A DNA stretch of 37,611 nt from Paludibacteraceae bacterium (GTDB taxonomy: Bacteria > Bacteroidota > Bacteroidia > Bacteroidales > Paludibacteraceae). The stretch spans positions 1 to 37,611 of the forward strand of contig JAKSOA010000017.1 in NCBI GenBank assembly GCA_024405875.1, in the 5' to 3' direction. The position numbers and the translations under genes were made by a program. The stretch's first letter is position 1. Every line of letters starts with the position of its first letter. The notes below the pieces were generated by a model, which had not been told where the DNA came from, did not search any database, and saw only the letters and a list, made by a program, of their open reading frames with translations. Shown one piece after another: positions 25,292-35,057 of the stretch.

Positions 25292-25322
25292 TTTGAGATG
25301 CGTTTTGTTTGCAGTAATTTTG
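25292..25322 (+). promoter_or_regulatory. purL promoter (TTTG-N19-TAATTTTG)
   Basis: TTTG (25292-25295) and TAATTTTG (25315-25322) are exactly 19 nt apart. The ATG of purL is at 25338. No purine riboswitch or PurR-type palindrome was recognised in the short leader. Confidence 0.8.
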
Positions 25323-25337
25323 TGAATTGCAAATAAT

Positions 25338-28300
25338 ATGGCTATGATATCATTTTTTAAGACTTCCACAGGCTCATACTACGCTGTGGAGACAGAGAAT
25401 GCGTTAAACGCACAGGATTCAGAGAAACTTGTATGGCTTTTTGACGGAGCCACCCCACTTGGTTGTGCAGCCATAGACGGAGACTTTACAGGTCCTCGCC
25501 GTGAGATGATAACCCCTTGGAGTACAAACGCCGTAGAGATTACCCAAAATATGGGACTCAAAGGCATCAAACGTATTGAGGAGTACATTCCAAGCAGTCA
25601 AATCAAGGAGTTTGACCCTATGCTCCAACGCAAATACACAAAACTTGACAGCACGCTGTTTAAGGTTGACAAAACTCCTGACCCGATAGTCTATATTAAG
25701 GATATTGTTGAGTACAACAAGCAGGAGGGTCTTGCCCTTAGTAAGCAGGAGATTGCATATCTTAATGAGGTTTCAGAGAAACTTGGCAGACCGCTTACAG
25801 ACAGTGAGGTATTCGGGTTCTCACAGGTTAATTCAGAGCACTGCCGTCATAAGATTTTCAACGGACAATACATAATTGACGGTAAGGAGAAGGAACTATC
25901 TCTGTTTAAACTTATTAAAAAGACTTCACAAGAAAACCCAAATACACTTGTATCGGCATATAAAGATAATGTGGCGTTCAATGCAGGACCAAAAATCCAG
26001 CAGTTTGCTCCTAAGAGCGGTGACAAGCCAGACTTTTTTGAGGTTAAGGAGATTGATTCCGTTATTTCACTTAAGGCGGAAACTCACAACTTCCCTACTA
26101 CGGTTGAGCCGTTCAACGGTGCCGCAACAGGTACAGGCGGTGAAATCCGTGACCGTCTGGGCGGCGGCAAGGCATCACTTCCTATTGCAGGCACAGCGGT
26201 TTATATGACATCTTATCCACGTAATGAGCAACGCAGTTGGGAGGAGAGCATTAAGGAGCGTAACTGGCTATACCAAACACCAGAGCAAATTCTTATTAAG
26301 GCATCTAATGGTGCATCTGACTTCGGTAACAAATTCGGACAACCTCTTATCTGCGGTTCCCTACTCACATACGAGCATCAGGAGAATAACAAGATTTACG
26401 GCTTTGACAAGGTTATTATGCTTGCCGGCGGTGTCGGGTTCTCATCAAAACGTGACGCCCTCAAGGGTGAGCCTGTTCCTGGAGAGAAAGTCGTGGTTAT
26501 GGGCGGCGACAACTACCGCATAGGTATGGGCGGCGGTGCTGTATCATCTGTTGATACAGGTCAATATGCAGGAGCCATAGAGCTAAACGCCGTTCAGCGT
26601 GCAAACCCTGAGATGCAGAAGCGTGTGTCAAATGTAATTCGTACTCTTGCTGAGAATAACAGTAACCCTATAGTCTCTATCCACGACCACGGTGCAGGCG
26701 GACACCTGAACTGCCTCTCTGAACTTGTTGAAAGCACTGGTGGCAAGATAGATATGAGCAAACTGCCTATTGGTGACACTACCCTTTCTGATAAGGAAAT
26801 AATTGGTAATGAGAGCCAAGAGCGTATGGGTATGCTTATTGATGAGGAAAATCTTGAACTTGTAAAACGTATTGCTGACCGTGAGCGTGCCCCGATGTAT
26901 GTTGTGGGTGAAACTACAGGCGATATGGATTTTGTGTTTGAGAAACAGAATGGAGAGAAACCTATTAACCTCAAACTTGAGATGATGATTGGCAACCCGC
27001 CACGCACTGTTATCAAGGATAATACTGTAGATGAAAAATTTGCAGAGCCTAAGACAAATGTCTCTGAAATAGAAACATACCTTAAAAATGTTCTTACAAC
27101 TGAAAGTGTCGCCTGCAAGGATTGGCTTACAAACAAAGTTGACCGTTCTGTAACAGGTAAAATTGCCCGTCAGCAGTGTCAGGGAGAAATCCAGTTGCCG
27201 CTTAGTGACTGCGGCGTTGTTGCACTTGACTACACCGGAACAAGCGGTATTGCCACATCAATAGGTCACGCACCTGTAGCGGCACTCGCATCGCCTGAAA
27301 ACGGTTCTGTACTATCTATAGCAGAGGCACTTACAAACATAGTTTGGGCTCCGCTGAGGAACGGACTGAGCAGTGTCTCACTCTCTGCCAACTGGATGTG
27401 GCCTTGCAAGAATCCGGGTGAGGACGCACGCCTCTACAAGGCTGTTGAGGCTTGCAGTGATTTTGCCTGCTCTCTTGGTGTGAACATTCCAACAGGAAAG
27501 GACAGCCTCTCAATGACACAGAAATATGGCAAAGACAAAGTCTTTGCTCCAGGCACAGTAATAATTTCAGCAGGTGCGGAGGTTAGCGATGTTAAGAAGA
27601 CTGTATCTCCTGTTATTGTAAAAGACAAGAAGACAGACATTTACTACATAGACTTTTCATTTGACTCACTTAAACTTGGTGGCTCTGTATTATATCAGAC
27701 ACTTCAGGCAGTGGGCTCAAAAGTTCCTACAATTAAGAATGCGGAATATTTTGCCGATGCCTTTGAGGCGTTACAAAAACTTATAAATGACGGACTTGTT
27801 CTTGCAGGACACGACATTTCAGCAGGCGGTATTATCACCACACTTCTTGAAATGACATTCGCCAACAAGGAGGGTGGTCTTAAAATCAACCTTTCAGACC
27901 TTGCTGAAAAGGATATCATTAAATTGTTGTTTGCAGAGAACCCTGGTGTATGTATTCAGGTTAAGGAGAGCAATAAGGTTGAAAAGATATTGAAGAATGC
28001 GGGCATAGGCTTCGCTAAGATTGGCTACCCTGTCTCTGAACGCAAACTTGACATTACAAAAGATAAGTCACACTATAGTCTTGACATTGATGAACTGCGT
28101 GATGTATGGTATCACACCTCATATCTGCTTGACCGCCGTCAAAGTGGCGAGCAATGTGCTCTTGAGCGTTTCAATAACTATAAAAAACAACCTCTTGACC
28201 TTCACATACGCAACAGTTTCTCTGGCAAACTGTCTCAGTTCGGGCTTACACGCGTACACGGAGAGTCTAAGGCAAAGGCAGCCATTATTCGTGAAAAAGG

Positions 28301-29021
28301 CACAAACGGCGAGCGTGAGATGGCATACTCACTCTACCTTGCCGGCTTTGATGTTAAAGATGTTCACATGACCGACTTGGCATCAGGGCGCGAGACTCTT
28401 GAAGATGTTAATATGATAGTATTCTGCGGTGGTTTCTCTAACTCCGATGTTCTGGGCAGTGCCAAAGGCTGGGCTGGCGGTTTCCGCTATAATGAGAAGG
28501 CTAAAAAGGCTTTGGAGAATTTTTACAAACGCCCCGATACACTAAGTCTTGGTATATGCAACGGCTGTCAGCTTATGGTTGAACTTAACCTTGTAAACCC
28601 GGAGCATAGCAAACGCACAAAGATGCTTCACAACAACTCACATAAATTTGAATCAGAGTTCATCGGGGTGGAGATACCAGAGAACAATTCAGTTATGTTC
28701 TCTTCTCTAAAGGGAAGCAGACTTGGTATCTGGGTGGCTCACGGAGAGGGCAAGTTCTCTCTGCCTATGGGTGAGGACAAATATAACATTGTGGCTAAAT
28801 ACTGCTACAGCGGCTACCCTGCAAACCCTAACGGCTCTGACTTTGATGTTGCAGGTATCTGCTCTGCTGACGGGCGTCACCTTGCTATGATGCCGCACCT
28901 TGAGCGTGCCATTTTCCCTTGGCAATGGGGCTGCTATCCTGAGGGCAGAAATGATGAAATCACACCTTGGGTTGAGGCGTTCGTCAATGCAAGACGCTGG
29001 ATTGAAAATAAAATCAGTTGA
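25338..29021 (+). CDS. purL: phosphoribosylformylglycinamidine synthase, single-chain
   Basis: A 1227-aa protein, the size of the large single-chain FGAR amidotransferase of Proteobacteria and Bacteroidota. It converts FGAR, glutamine and ATP to FGAM in purine synthesis, in the cytoplasm. Landmarks: the N-terminal PurS-like region, SQVNSEHCRHKIFNG, the ATP-binding KAETHNFPTTVEPFNGAATG (about residues 243-262), and a C-terminal glutamine amidotransferase domain with the nucleophile loop LGICNGCQL and the His/Glu segment MMPHLERAIFPWQWG. All expected segments are present and no disruption was seen. The start ATG follows a full-consensus promoter. The stop TGA at 29019 abuts a GTGGACA-type repeat and the chromate-transporter pair, which may be read from the same transcript. 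Confidence 0.97.
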   Translation: MAMISFFKTSTGSYYAVETENALNAQDSEKLVWLFDGATPLGCAAIDGDFTGPRREMITPWSTNAVEITQNMGLKGIKRIEEYIPSSQIKEFDPMLQRKYTKLDSTLFKVDKTPDPIVYIKDIVEYNKQEGLALSKQEIAYLNEVSEKLGRPLTDSEVFGFSQVNSEHCRHKIFNGQYIIDGKEKELSLFKLIKKTSQENPNTLVSAYKDNVAFNAGPKIQQFAPKSGDKPDFFEVKEIDSVISLKAETHNFPTTVEPFNGAATGTGGEIRDRLGGGKASLPIAGTAVYMTSYPRNEQRSWEESIKERNWLYQTPEQILIKASNGASDFGNKFGQPLICGSLLTYEHQENNKIYGFDKVIMLAGGVGFSSKRDALKGEPVPGEKVVVMGGDNYRIGMGGGAVSSVDTGQYAGAIELNAVQRANPEMQKRVSNVIRTLAENNSNPIVSIHDHGAGGHLNCLSELVESTGGKIDMSKLPIGDTTLSDKEIIGNESQERMGMLIDEENLELVKRIADRERAPMYVVGETTGDMDFVFEKQNGEKPINLKLEMMIGNPPRTVIKDNTVDEKFAEPKTNVSEIETYLKNVLTTESVACKDWLTNKVDRSVTGKIARQQCQGEIQLPLSDCGVVALDYTGTSGIATSIGHAPVAALASPENGSVLSIAEALTNIVWAPLRNGLSSVSLSANWMWPCKNPGEDARLYKAVEACSDFACSLGVNIPTGKDSLSMTQKYGKDKVFAPGTVIISAGAEVSDVKKTVSPVIVKDKKTDIYYIDFSFDSLKLGGSVLYQTLQAVGSKVPTIKNAEYFADAFEALQKLINDGLVLAGHDISAGGIITTLLEMTFANKEGGLKINLSDLAEKDIIKLLFAENPGVCIQVKESNKVEKILKNAGIGFAKIGYPVSERKLDITKDKSHYSLDIDELRDVWYHTSYLLDRRQSGEQCALERFNNYKKQPLDLHIRNSFSGKLSQFGLTRVHGESKAKAAIIREKGTNGEREMAYSLYLAGFDVKDVHMTDLASGRETLEDVNMIVFCGGFSNSDVLGSAKGWAGGFRYNEKAKKALENFYKRPDTLSLGICNGCQLMVELNLVNPEHSKRTKMLHNNSHKFESEFIGVEIPENNSVMFSSLKGSRLGIWVAHGEGKFSLPMGEDKYNIVAKYCYSGYPANPNGSDFDVAGICSADGRHLAMMPHLERAIFPWQWGCYPEGRNDEITPWVEAFVNARRWIENKIS

Positions 29022-29047
29022 CAATTGACAGTGGACAGTGGACAGTG
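29022..29047. repeat. heptamer dispersed repeat (family B)
   Basis: CAATTGACAGTGGACAGTGGA, then CAGTG: near-tandem 7-mers of the GTTGACA/GTGGACA type, directly after the purL stop. The same type occurs at 10414-10442 and 31287-31310. It provides the GTG that probably starts the next gene. Confidence 0.75.
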
Positions 29048-29590
29048 AATCTATTTACGACATTTTTCAAAATCGGTCTCTTCACCTTCGGTGGCGGGTA
29101 TGCAATGATTCCGCTTATGGAAGATGATGTTGTGAACAAGAATCACTGGCTTACTAAAGATGAATTTGTGGATATGCTTGCTGTGGTGCAGTCACTACCC
29201 GGTCCCATCTCAGTAAACATATCTCTTTTTGTGGGCTATAGAGTTAATGGTGCATGGGGTGCCATTCTATCACTCTTAGGCATTGTGATTCCCTCTTTTG
29301 TAATAATTCTGCTTATTGCGGCGGTTTTCACAGACTTTACTGACAACCCTACTGTAGTAAAGGTGTTCAAAGGGGTGAGGCCTGCCGTTGTGGCACTCAT
29401 AGCCGCCCCTATTGTAAGAATGTATAAGACAGCGGGAATAACGCTAAAGAATGTCTGGATACCTGTAGTGGCGGTTGTTCTTATAGGTTTTTTAGGGGTG
29501 TCACCCATCTGGGTGATACTTGCAGCCGCAGTTTTTGGAATATTGTTTAACCTTTGGAGGCCATCTCCGTCAAAACCCGATGAAAAATGA
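29045..29590 (+). CDS. chromate transporter family protein, half-size subunit 1
   Basis: A 181-aa protein from the GTG at 29045. A TTG at 29018 overlaps the purL stop and would add nine repeat-encoded residues (TIDSGQWTV), so it is less likely. FFKIGLFTFGGGYAMIPL and SLPGPISVN are the hallmark ChrA motifs, and about five or six membrane helices follow. Short ChrA proteins work as pairs of half-size subunits to export chromate or a related anion; sulfate or another oxyanion is possible, and the true substrate is unknown. The gene overlaps its partner by 4 bp (ATGA). Confidence 0.88.
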   Translation: MNLFTTFFKIGLFTFGGGYAMIPLMEDDVVNKNHWLTKDEFVDMLAVVQSLPGPISVNISLFVGYRVNGAWGAILSLLGIVIPSFVIILLIAAVFTDFTDNPTVVKVFKGVRPAVVALIAAPIVRMYKTAGITLKNVWIPVVAVVLIGFLGVSPIWVILAAAVFGILFNLWRPSPSKPDEK

Positions 29591-30111
29591 GCCTCTACCT
29601 GCAACTCTTCCTTACATTCTTTAAGATAGGCCTTTTTGGATTTGGAGGGGGCTACTCTATTGCGGCGCTTATTCAAGATGAGGTGGTTAATGTTAACCAT
29701 TGGCTCTCTGTGGCTCAGTTCACAGACATTATGGCAATTTCACAGGCGACACCTGGTCCCATTGCCATAAACTGCGCCACATACGTGGGTTTTTCTGCCA
29801 CAAGTTCTGTCTTGGGTGCAATTCTTGCCACATTTGCCGTAACGCTTCCATCAATAATAATTGTGGGACTTATCTCTGTTTTCTATGTAAAGTTCAAGCA
29901 AAACAAGTATGTGGAATCAGCGATGACAGGCTTAAAACCTCTTGTTGTGGGTCTGCTGGCATCGGCAGCCGTATTACTGTGTACAAAAGAAAATTTCATA
30001 GATATCTATAGTTATATAATATTTGCAGTGGTTGCCACGTTATCTATTATGAAAGTCAATCCAATAGCACTTTTATGTGCGGCTGGATTGGTTGGTGTTA
30101 TTATCTACTGA
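29587..30111 (+). CDS. chromate transporter family protein, half-size subunit 2
   Basis: A 174-aa protein. FFKIGLFGFGGGYSIAAL and ATPGPIAIN repeat the motifs of subunit 1, so the two genes are a tandem pair encoding the two halves of the transporter. About five or six membrane helices are seen. The ATG overlaps the stop of subunit 1 (ATGA), implying translational coupling. The pair is a normal arrangement, not a split pseudogene. The nucleotidyltransferase gene follows after 3 bp and probably belongs to the same operon, though the functions show no link. Confidence 0.9.
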   Translation: MSLYLQLFLTFFKIGLFGFGGGYSIAALIQDEVVNVNHWLSVAQFTDIMAISQATPGPIAINCATYVGFSATSSVLGAILATFAVTLPSIIIVGLISVFYVKFKQNKYVESAMTGLKPLVVGLLASAAVLLCTKENFIDIYSYIIFAVVATLSIMKVNPIALLCAAGLVGVIIY

Positions 30112-30114
30112 AAA

Positions 30115-31287
30115 ATGACAAAAGAAGAGAGACTAATATTATTACTTGCCACGCAGAGAATTACGGAGAGTGAAAAGAGTGAGATTGCGTCATTGGCGGC
30201 ATCGTCTGACATTAGTTGGTCACTGTTTCTCCAATTGGCGTCGTGGCATAAATTGGAGAATTTTCTCTACAGCAACATACGCACAAACCTATTGTCTGGC
30301 GTACTGCCCGGCAAGGTGGAGAATCATTTAAAGAGCATATACTATCAGGTTTCCATTCGTAATTCAAATTTCAAGAGTGTTATTGAGAATATCTCATCAC
30401 TGTGTTACCAGCATAAGATTCTGATTGTGAAGGGCTCTGCTCTGATTTCTGATTTCTACCAGGACATCGGGGCGAGACGACTTGCAGACATTGACATTCT
30501 TGTTGGCAAAAATGAGCGTGAAGCCGTTTGGAACGCTCTTACAAAGGGTGGGTGGAACAGCGACAACTGGCCTGGGTTCAAATCAAAGGCACACTCTCTT
30601 GTCAATGACAAAATGTATAAGACTATGCATTACCTCTACTACGGCGATGCATCCAACCAAATATTTGTTGATATTCATTGGAAGTTCTACATAGGTGAGA
30701 GTGCCGACAAGGCGGCGGAATACGCACTGCAGAGCAGCCGCAAACTGCGTGGCAACATCTATGTCCACTCTGATGAGATGCAACTCATTCACCTCTGCTG
30801 CAATAACTATCTTGACTACAACGCTGGCGGAGCAATGTACCTTAGGAATATTTGTGACATCAGGGAACTGCTTATTTGCAAAAACATAAATTGGAACAAG
30901 GTGGAGCGGATATTCCAACTGTCTGGTACTGATGACTTTATGAAGCGTGCCGTAGTTGTCACTCTCAATGCCATAAACCGCCTCTTCGGGACAGTGATAC
31001 CCGTCCAATTCAGAGAAGAGATATTTGACGGCACTGAAATAACCCCGATGTCAATTCTGAGGCTTCCCGTAACAGTTTTGAAAAAAACGGCGTGGGAATC
31101 TCTACGTGAGAAGGTTGGCTCACTTGACTCAGCGTCAATGAGGCTTCTATTTCTGTTCAAGGAGATTATACCAGACCGCAAATGGCTCAAAGGAACTTAC
31201 ACTGATACGCACTTCCCTCTTGCGGCATATTGGTCATATATGTTGCGCCGTCACATATTCCACAAAAATATTAAATATAACGGGTAG
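30115..31287 (+). CDS. nucleotidyltransferase-family protein (NTP_transf_5-like)
   Basis: A 390-aa protein. HKILIVKGSAL (about 100-110) and RRLADIDILVGKNE (about 121-134, Asp125 and Asp127) form the polymerase-beta-type nucleotidyltransferase core with a DxD metal pair, as in the uncharacterised NTP_transf_5 group (PF14907). The middle contains the family segment FVDIHWKFY. The substrate is unknown; relatives are often found with polysaccharide genes. The start ATG lies 3 bp after the transporter stop. A composite dispersed repeat follows directly, and its first G is the last base of the stop codon. Confidence 0.8.
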   Translation: MTKEERLILLLATQRITESEKSEIASLAASSDISWSLFLQLASWHKLENFLYSNIRTNLLSGVLPGKVENHLKSIYYQVSIRNSNFKSVIENISSLCYQHKILIVKGSALISDFYQDIGARRLADIDILVGKNEREAVWNALTKGGWNSDNWPGFKSKAHSLVNDKMYKTMHYLYYGDASNQIFVDIHWKFYIGESADKAAEYALQSSRKLRGNIYVHSDEMQLIHLCCNNYLDYNAGGAMYLRNICDIRELLICKNINWNKVERIFQLSGTDDFMKRAVVVTLNAINRLFGTVIPVQFREEIFDGTEITPMSILRLPVTVLKKTAWESLREKVGSLDSASMRLLFLFKEIIPDRKWLKGTYTDTHFPLAAYWSYMLRRHIFHKNIKYNG

Positions 31288-31350
31288 TTGACAGTTGACA
31301 GTTGACCGTGGACTTCCTCCCGTCATATCGAGCGTTAGCGAGATATCTTT
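31287..31350. repeat. composite dispersed repeat: heptamers (family B) then family A
   Basis: GTTGACAGTTGACAGTTGAC (31287-31306) is followed by CCCGTCATATCGAGCGTTAG and CGAGATATCTTT (31319-31350). Same two elements side by side as at 10381-10442, in the opposite order. Confidence 0.8.
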
Positions 31351-31384
31351 TATTTTTTCTTATTCCACTTTCAATTATTTTTTG

Positions 31385-31392
31385 TACTTTTG
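31385..31392 (+). promoter_or_regulatory. -7 promoter element TACTTTTG of the PFOR gene
   Basis: TACTTTTG matches TAnnTTTG, 51 nt before the ATG at 31444. The -33 box is not clear. The highly expressed PFOR gene would start near 31399. Confidence 0.6.
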
Positions 31393-31443
31393 TAGTTTAT
31401 AACAAACTAAACGCATTTATCACTTTTAAATTTATATAATAAA

Positions 31444-34400
31444 ATGGCTAAAGAAAAGAAATTCTTGACCTGTGATGGTAACCAGGCAGCCGCGCATGTA
31501 TCATACATGTTCTCTGAAGTAGCGGCTATCTACCCTATCACACCGTCATCCACAATGGCGGAGTACGTTGATGAATGGGCTGCGGCCGGACGTAAGAACA
31601 TCTTCGGAGAGACAGTCCTAGTACAAGAAATGCAATCAGAAGCAGGTGCTGCAGGTGCGGTACACGGTTCACTACAAGCCGGTGCGCTTACAACAACATA
31701 CACAGCATCACAAGGCTTGCTGCTTATGATTCCTAATATGTATAAGATTGCAGGTGAGTTGCTGCCTTGCGTATTCCACGTATCAGCACGTACACTTGCG
31801 TCTCACGCACTCTGTATTTTTGGTGACCACCAAGATGTTATGGCTTGCCGCCAGACAGGTTTCGCTATGCTGTGTGAAGGCTCTGTACAAGAGGTTATGG
31901 ACCTTGCCGGTGTGGCACACCTCTCTACAATAAAATCAAGAGTGCCATTTGTAAACTTCTTTGACGGATTCCGCACATCACACGAGATTCAGAAGATTGA
32001 GGCGCTTGACAATGATGATTTGGCTCCACTTGTTGACCGTGAGGCTCTTGCTGAGTTCCGTGCCCGTGCTCTCAACCCACAGAACCCTGTAATGCGTGGT
32101 ATGGCAGAGAATCCAGACCACTTCTTCCAGCACAGAGAGGCTTCAAACCCTTATTACAATGCTGTTCCTGAGATAGTTGAGAACTATATGAAGGAAATAT
32201 CAAAGATTACAGGCCGTGAGTATGGACTATTCAATTATTATGGCGCACCTGATGCTGACCGTGTTATAATTGCAATGGGCTCAATAACAGAGGCTATCCG
32301 TGAAACTATTGATTACCTTACAGAGAAGGGTGAGAAGGTAGGACTTGTAGCGGTTCACCTTTATCGTCCGTTCTCTGCTAAGCACTTCCTTGCCGCTCTT
32401 CCAAAAACAGCAAAGCGTATTGCCGTGCTTGACCGTACAAAAGAGCCTGGAGCAAACGGAGAGCCTATGTATCTTGATGTTAAGGATGTTCTTTACGGAA
32501 TGGAGAACGCTCCACTTGTAGTTGGCGGTCGTTATGGTCTTGGTTCTAAAGACACTACACCAGCTCAAATCCTTGCAGTTTATGAGAACCTTGCAATGAA
32601 AGAGCCAAAGAACAATTTCTGCATAGGTGTGGTTGATGATGTAACATTCACATCACTTCCTAAGAAAGATGAGATTGCTCTTGGTGGCAAGGGTATGTTT
32701 GAGGCTAAGTTCTACGGACTTGGTGCTGACGGTACCGTTGGTGCTAACAAGAACTCAGTTAAGATTATTGGTGATAACACTAACAAGCACTGTCAGGCAT
32801 ACTTCTCATACGACTCTAAGAAGTCAGGAGGTTTCACATGCTCACACTTGCGTTTTGGTGACACTCCTATCCGCAGCACTTATTTGGTTAACACACCAAA
32901 CTTTGTGGCTTGTCACGTACAGGCATACCTCAAGATGTATGATGTTACACGTGGTCTGCAAAAGAACGGAACATTCCTTCTTAACACAGTTTGGGACGGT
33001 GACACACTTGCCGCCAACCTGCCCAACAAGGTTAAACGCTACTTCGCTCAAAACAACATAACTGTTTACTATATTAACGCCACTCAGATTGCACAGGAGA
33101 TTGGTCTTGGTAACCGTACCAATACAATTCTTCAATCAGCGTTCTTCCGTATCACAGGCGTTATTCCTGTAGAACTTGCGGTTGAGCAGATGAAGAAATT
33201 CATTGTTAAGTCATACGGCAAGAAAGGTCAGGACGTTGTTGACAAGAACAACGCCGCTGTTGACCGTGGCGGTGAGTACAAACAACTTACCATTGACCCC
33301 GCTTGGGCTAACTTGCCTGATGACGCCGCAGAGGCAAACAATGATGCAACGTTTGTCAGGGAGATTGTTCGTCCAATCAACGCACAAGACGGTGACCTTC
33401 TACCTGTATCTGCCTTCAAGGGAATTGAGGACGGTACCTGGCAACCAGGCACAGCCGCTTGTGAGAAACGCGGCGTAGCGGCATTTGTTCCTGTATGGAA
33501 CGCTGACAACTGCATACAATGTAACAAGTGTGCGTTTGTATGTCCTCACGCTTGCATACGTCCGTTTGTTCTTGATGACAAAGAGGCTGCCGGTCTGAAC
33601 GCAACTATGATTGAGATGAAGGCACCTCTTGCTATGAAGGGAATGAAGTTCCGTATGCAGGTAGGCGTTATGGACTGTCTTGGTTGCGGTAACTGTGTTG
33701 ACGTATGTCCGGGTAATCCAAAACTTGGTGGTCCCGCTCTTAAGATGGTTCCTCTTGAAGGACAACTATCAGAGGCTGCGAATTGGGATTACTGCGTAGC
33801 CAATGTCAAGACAAAGCAAGGCCTTGTTGACATTGCCTCTAATCCAAAGAACTCTCAGTTTGCTACTCCACTCTTTGAGTTCTCAGGTGCTTGCTCAGGT
33901 TGCGGTGAGACACCATATCTTAAACTTATCTCCCAACTGTTCGGAGACCGTGAGATTATCTCTAACGCCACAGGTTGTTCTTCAATCTATTCAGGTTCAG
34001 TTCCTTCAACTCCTTACACAAAGAATGAGAAGGGTCAGGGACCTGCTTGGGCAAACTCTCTGTTTGAGGACTTCTGTGAGTATGGTCTTGGTATGCAACT
34101 TGCAAATGAGAAGATGCAGGCTCGCCTTGTAAAGATTATGACAGAGGCTCAGGATTGTCCAAAGTGCACCGATGAGATGAAGGCTCTATACCGTGAGTGG
34201 ATAGAGAATCACAATGATGCAGCCAAATCAAAGGAACTTGCAGAGAAGATTATTCCTGCCTGCAAGGCTTGCGGTTGTGACTACAGCAAACAAATTCTTG
34301 AACTTAGCGGTTACCTTGTAAAACGCAGTCAGTGGATTGTTGGTGGTGACGGTGCTTCCTACGATATAGGTTACGGCGGTCTTGACCACGTAATTGCATC

Positions 34401-34980
34401 TGGTAAGAATGTAAATATTCTTGTTCTTGACACAGAGGTTTACTCAAATACAGGTGGTCAGGCTTCTAAGGCTACTCCTCTTGGAGCAATAGCCAAATTC
34501 GCCGCCGCTGGTAAGCGTGTACGTAAGAAAGACCTTGGTATGATTGCCACTACATACGGTTATGTATATGTGGCACAAATTGCAATGGGTGCAGACCAGG
34601 CTCAATGTTTGAAGGCTATACGTGAGGCAGAGGCATACGATGGTCCGTCAATCATCATTGCATACGCTCCTTGTATCAACCACGGTCTTAAGAAAGGTAT
34701 GGGTAAGGCACAAGCCGAAGAGGCTGCGGCAGTAGCCTGCGGTTATTGGCACTTGTGGCGCTTCAACCCTGCACTTGAGGCTGAGGGCAAGAATCCATTC
34801 ACACTTGATAGCAAAGAGCCTAATTGGGAAGGCTTCAAGGAGTTCCTGAAGGGAGAGGTTCGTTACGCATCAGTAATGAAACAATACCCTGCTGAGGCAG
34901 AGGAACTGTTCCAGGCTGCTGAAGATAACGCTAAATGGCGTTATAACAGCTATCTGAGAATGCAGAATATGCAATACTAA
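31444..34980 (+). CDS. nifJ: pyruvate:ferredoxin (flavodoxin) oxidoreductase, single-chain
   Basis: A 1178-aa protein, the size of the homodimeric enzyme. It oxidises pyruvate with CoA to acetyl-CoA and CO2 and reduces ferredoxin, the main pyruvate route in anaerobic Bacteroidales, in the cytoplasm. Domains in order: TPP pyrimidine-binding and transketolase-like region (YPITPSSTMAEYVDEWAAAG), a CoA-binding middle, two 4Fe-4S clusters (CIQCNKCAFVCPHAC and CLGCGNCVDVCPGNP), a further Cys set (CSGCGETPY and CKACGCDY) and the TPP-binding GDGASYDIGYGGLDH..TEVYSNTGGQ. All cluster cysteines appear intact. Codon use is that of a highly expressed gene. A strong terminator follows 24 bp downstream. Confidence 0.97.
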   Translation: MAKEKKFLTCDGNQAAAHVSYMFSEVAAIYPITPSSTMAEYVDEWAAAGRKNIFGETVLVQEMQSEAGAAGAVHGSLQAGALTTTYTASQGLLLMIPNMYKIAGELLPCVFHVSARTLASHALCIFGDHQDVMACRQTGFAMLCEGSVQEVMDLAGVAHLSTIKSRVPFVNFFDGFRTSHEIQKIEALDNDDLAPLVDREALAEFRARALNPQNPVMRGMAENPDHFFQHREASNPYYNAVPEIVENYMKEISKITGREYGLFNYYGAPDADRVIIAMGSITEAIRETIDYLTEKGEKVGLVAVHLYRPFSAKHFLAALPKTAKRIAVLDRTKEPGANGEPMYLDVKDVLYGMENAPLVVGGRYGLGSKDTTPAQILAVYENLAMKEPKNNFCIGVVDDVTFTSLPKKDEIALGGKGMFEAKFYGLGADGTVGANKNSVKIIGDNTNKHCQAYFSYDSKKSGGFTCSHLRFGDTPIRSTYLVNTPNFVACHVQAYLKMYDVTRGLQKNGTFLLNTVWDGDTLAANLPNKVKRYFAQNNITVYYINATQIAQEIGLGNRTNTILQSAFFRITGVIPVELAVEQMKKFIVKSYGKKGQDVVDKNNAAVDRGGEYKQLTIDPAWANLPDDAAEANNDATFVREIVRPINAQDGDLLPVSAFKGIEDGTWQPGTAACEKRGVAAFVPVWNADNCIQCNKCAFVCPHACIRPFVLDDKEAAGLNATMIEMKAPLAMKGMKFRMQVGVMDCLGCGNCVDVCPGNPKLGGPALKMVPLEGQLSEAANWDYCVANVKTKQGLVDIASNPKNSQFATPLFEFSGACSGCGETPYLKLISQLFGDREIISNATGCSSIYSGSVPSTPYTKNEKGQGPAWANSLFEDFCEYGLGMQLANEKMQARLVKIMTEAQDCPKCTDEMKALYREWIENHNDAAKSKELAEKIIPACKACGCDYSKQILELSGYLVKRSQWIVGGDGASYDIGYGGLDHVIASGKNVNILVLDTEVYSNTGGQASKATPLGAIAKFAAAGKRVRKKDLGMIATTYGYVYVAQIAMGADQAQCLKAIREAEAYDGPSIIIAYAPCINHGLKKGMGKAQAEEAAAVACGYWHLWRFNPALEAEGKNPFTLDSKEPNWEGFKEFLKGEVRYASVMKQYPAEAEELFQAAEDNAKWRYNSYLRMQNMQY

Positions 34981-35003
34981 ACTGCAATTCAATAAAGAGA
35001 AAA

Positions 35004-35030
35004 AGGCATTCCAACGAATGCCTTTTTTTT
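35004..35030 (+). terminator. intrinsic terminator of the PFOR gene
   Basis: AGGCATTC (35004-35011), loop CAAC, GAATGCCT (35016-35023), then T to 35030; flanking A and T bases extend the stem. A textbook terminator. Confidence 0.92.
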
Positions 35031-35031
35031 G

Positions 35032-35039
35032 TACCTTTG
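35032..35039 (+). promoter_or_regulatory. -7 promoter element TACCTTTG of cysK
   Basis: TACCTTTG matches TAnnTTTG and begins directly after the PFOR terminator. The ATG of cysK is 19 nt beyond. No clear -33 box. Confidence 0.6.
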
Positions 35040-35057
35040 CAACCTAAAATTTGAGTT

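Noticed and set aside
29018-29044. TTG start of the first chromate transporter gene
   Set aside because: It overlaps the purL stop and would encode nine repeat-derived residues absent from normal ChrA starts.
29045-30111. Chromate transporter split by a frameshift
   Set aside because: Both halves carry their own complete motif sets and overlap by ATGA, the normal layout of half-size ChrA pairs.
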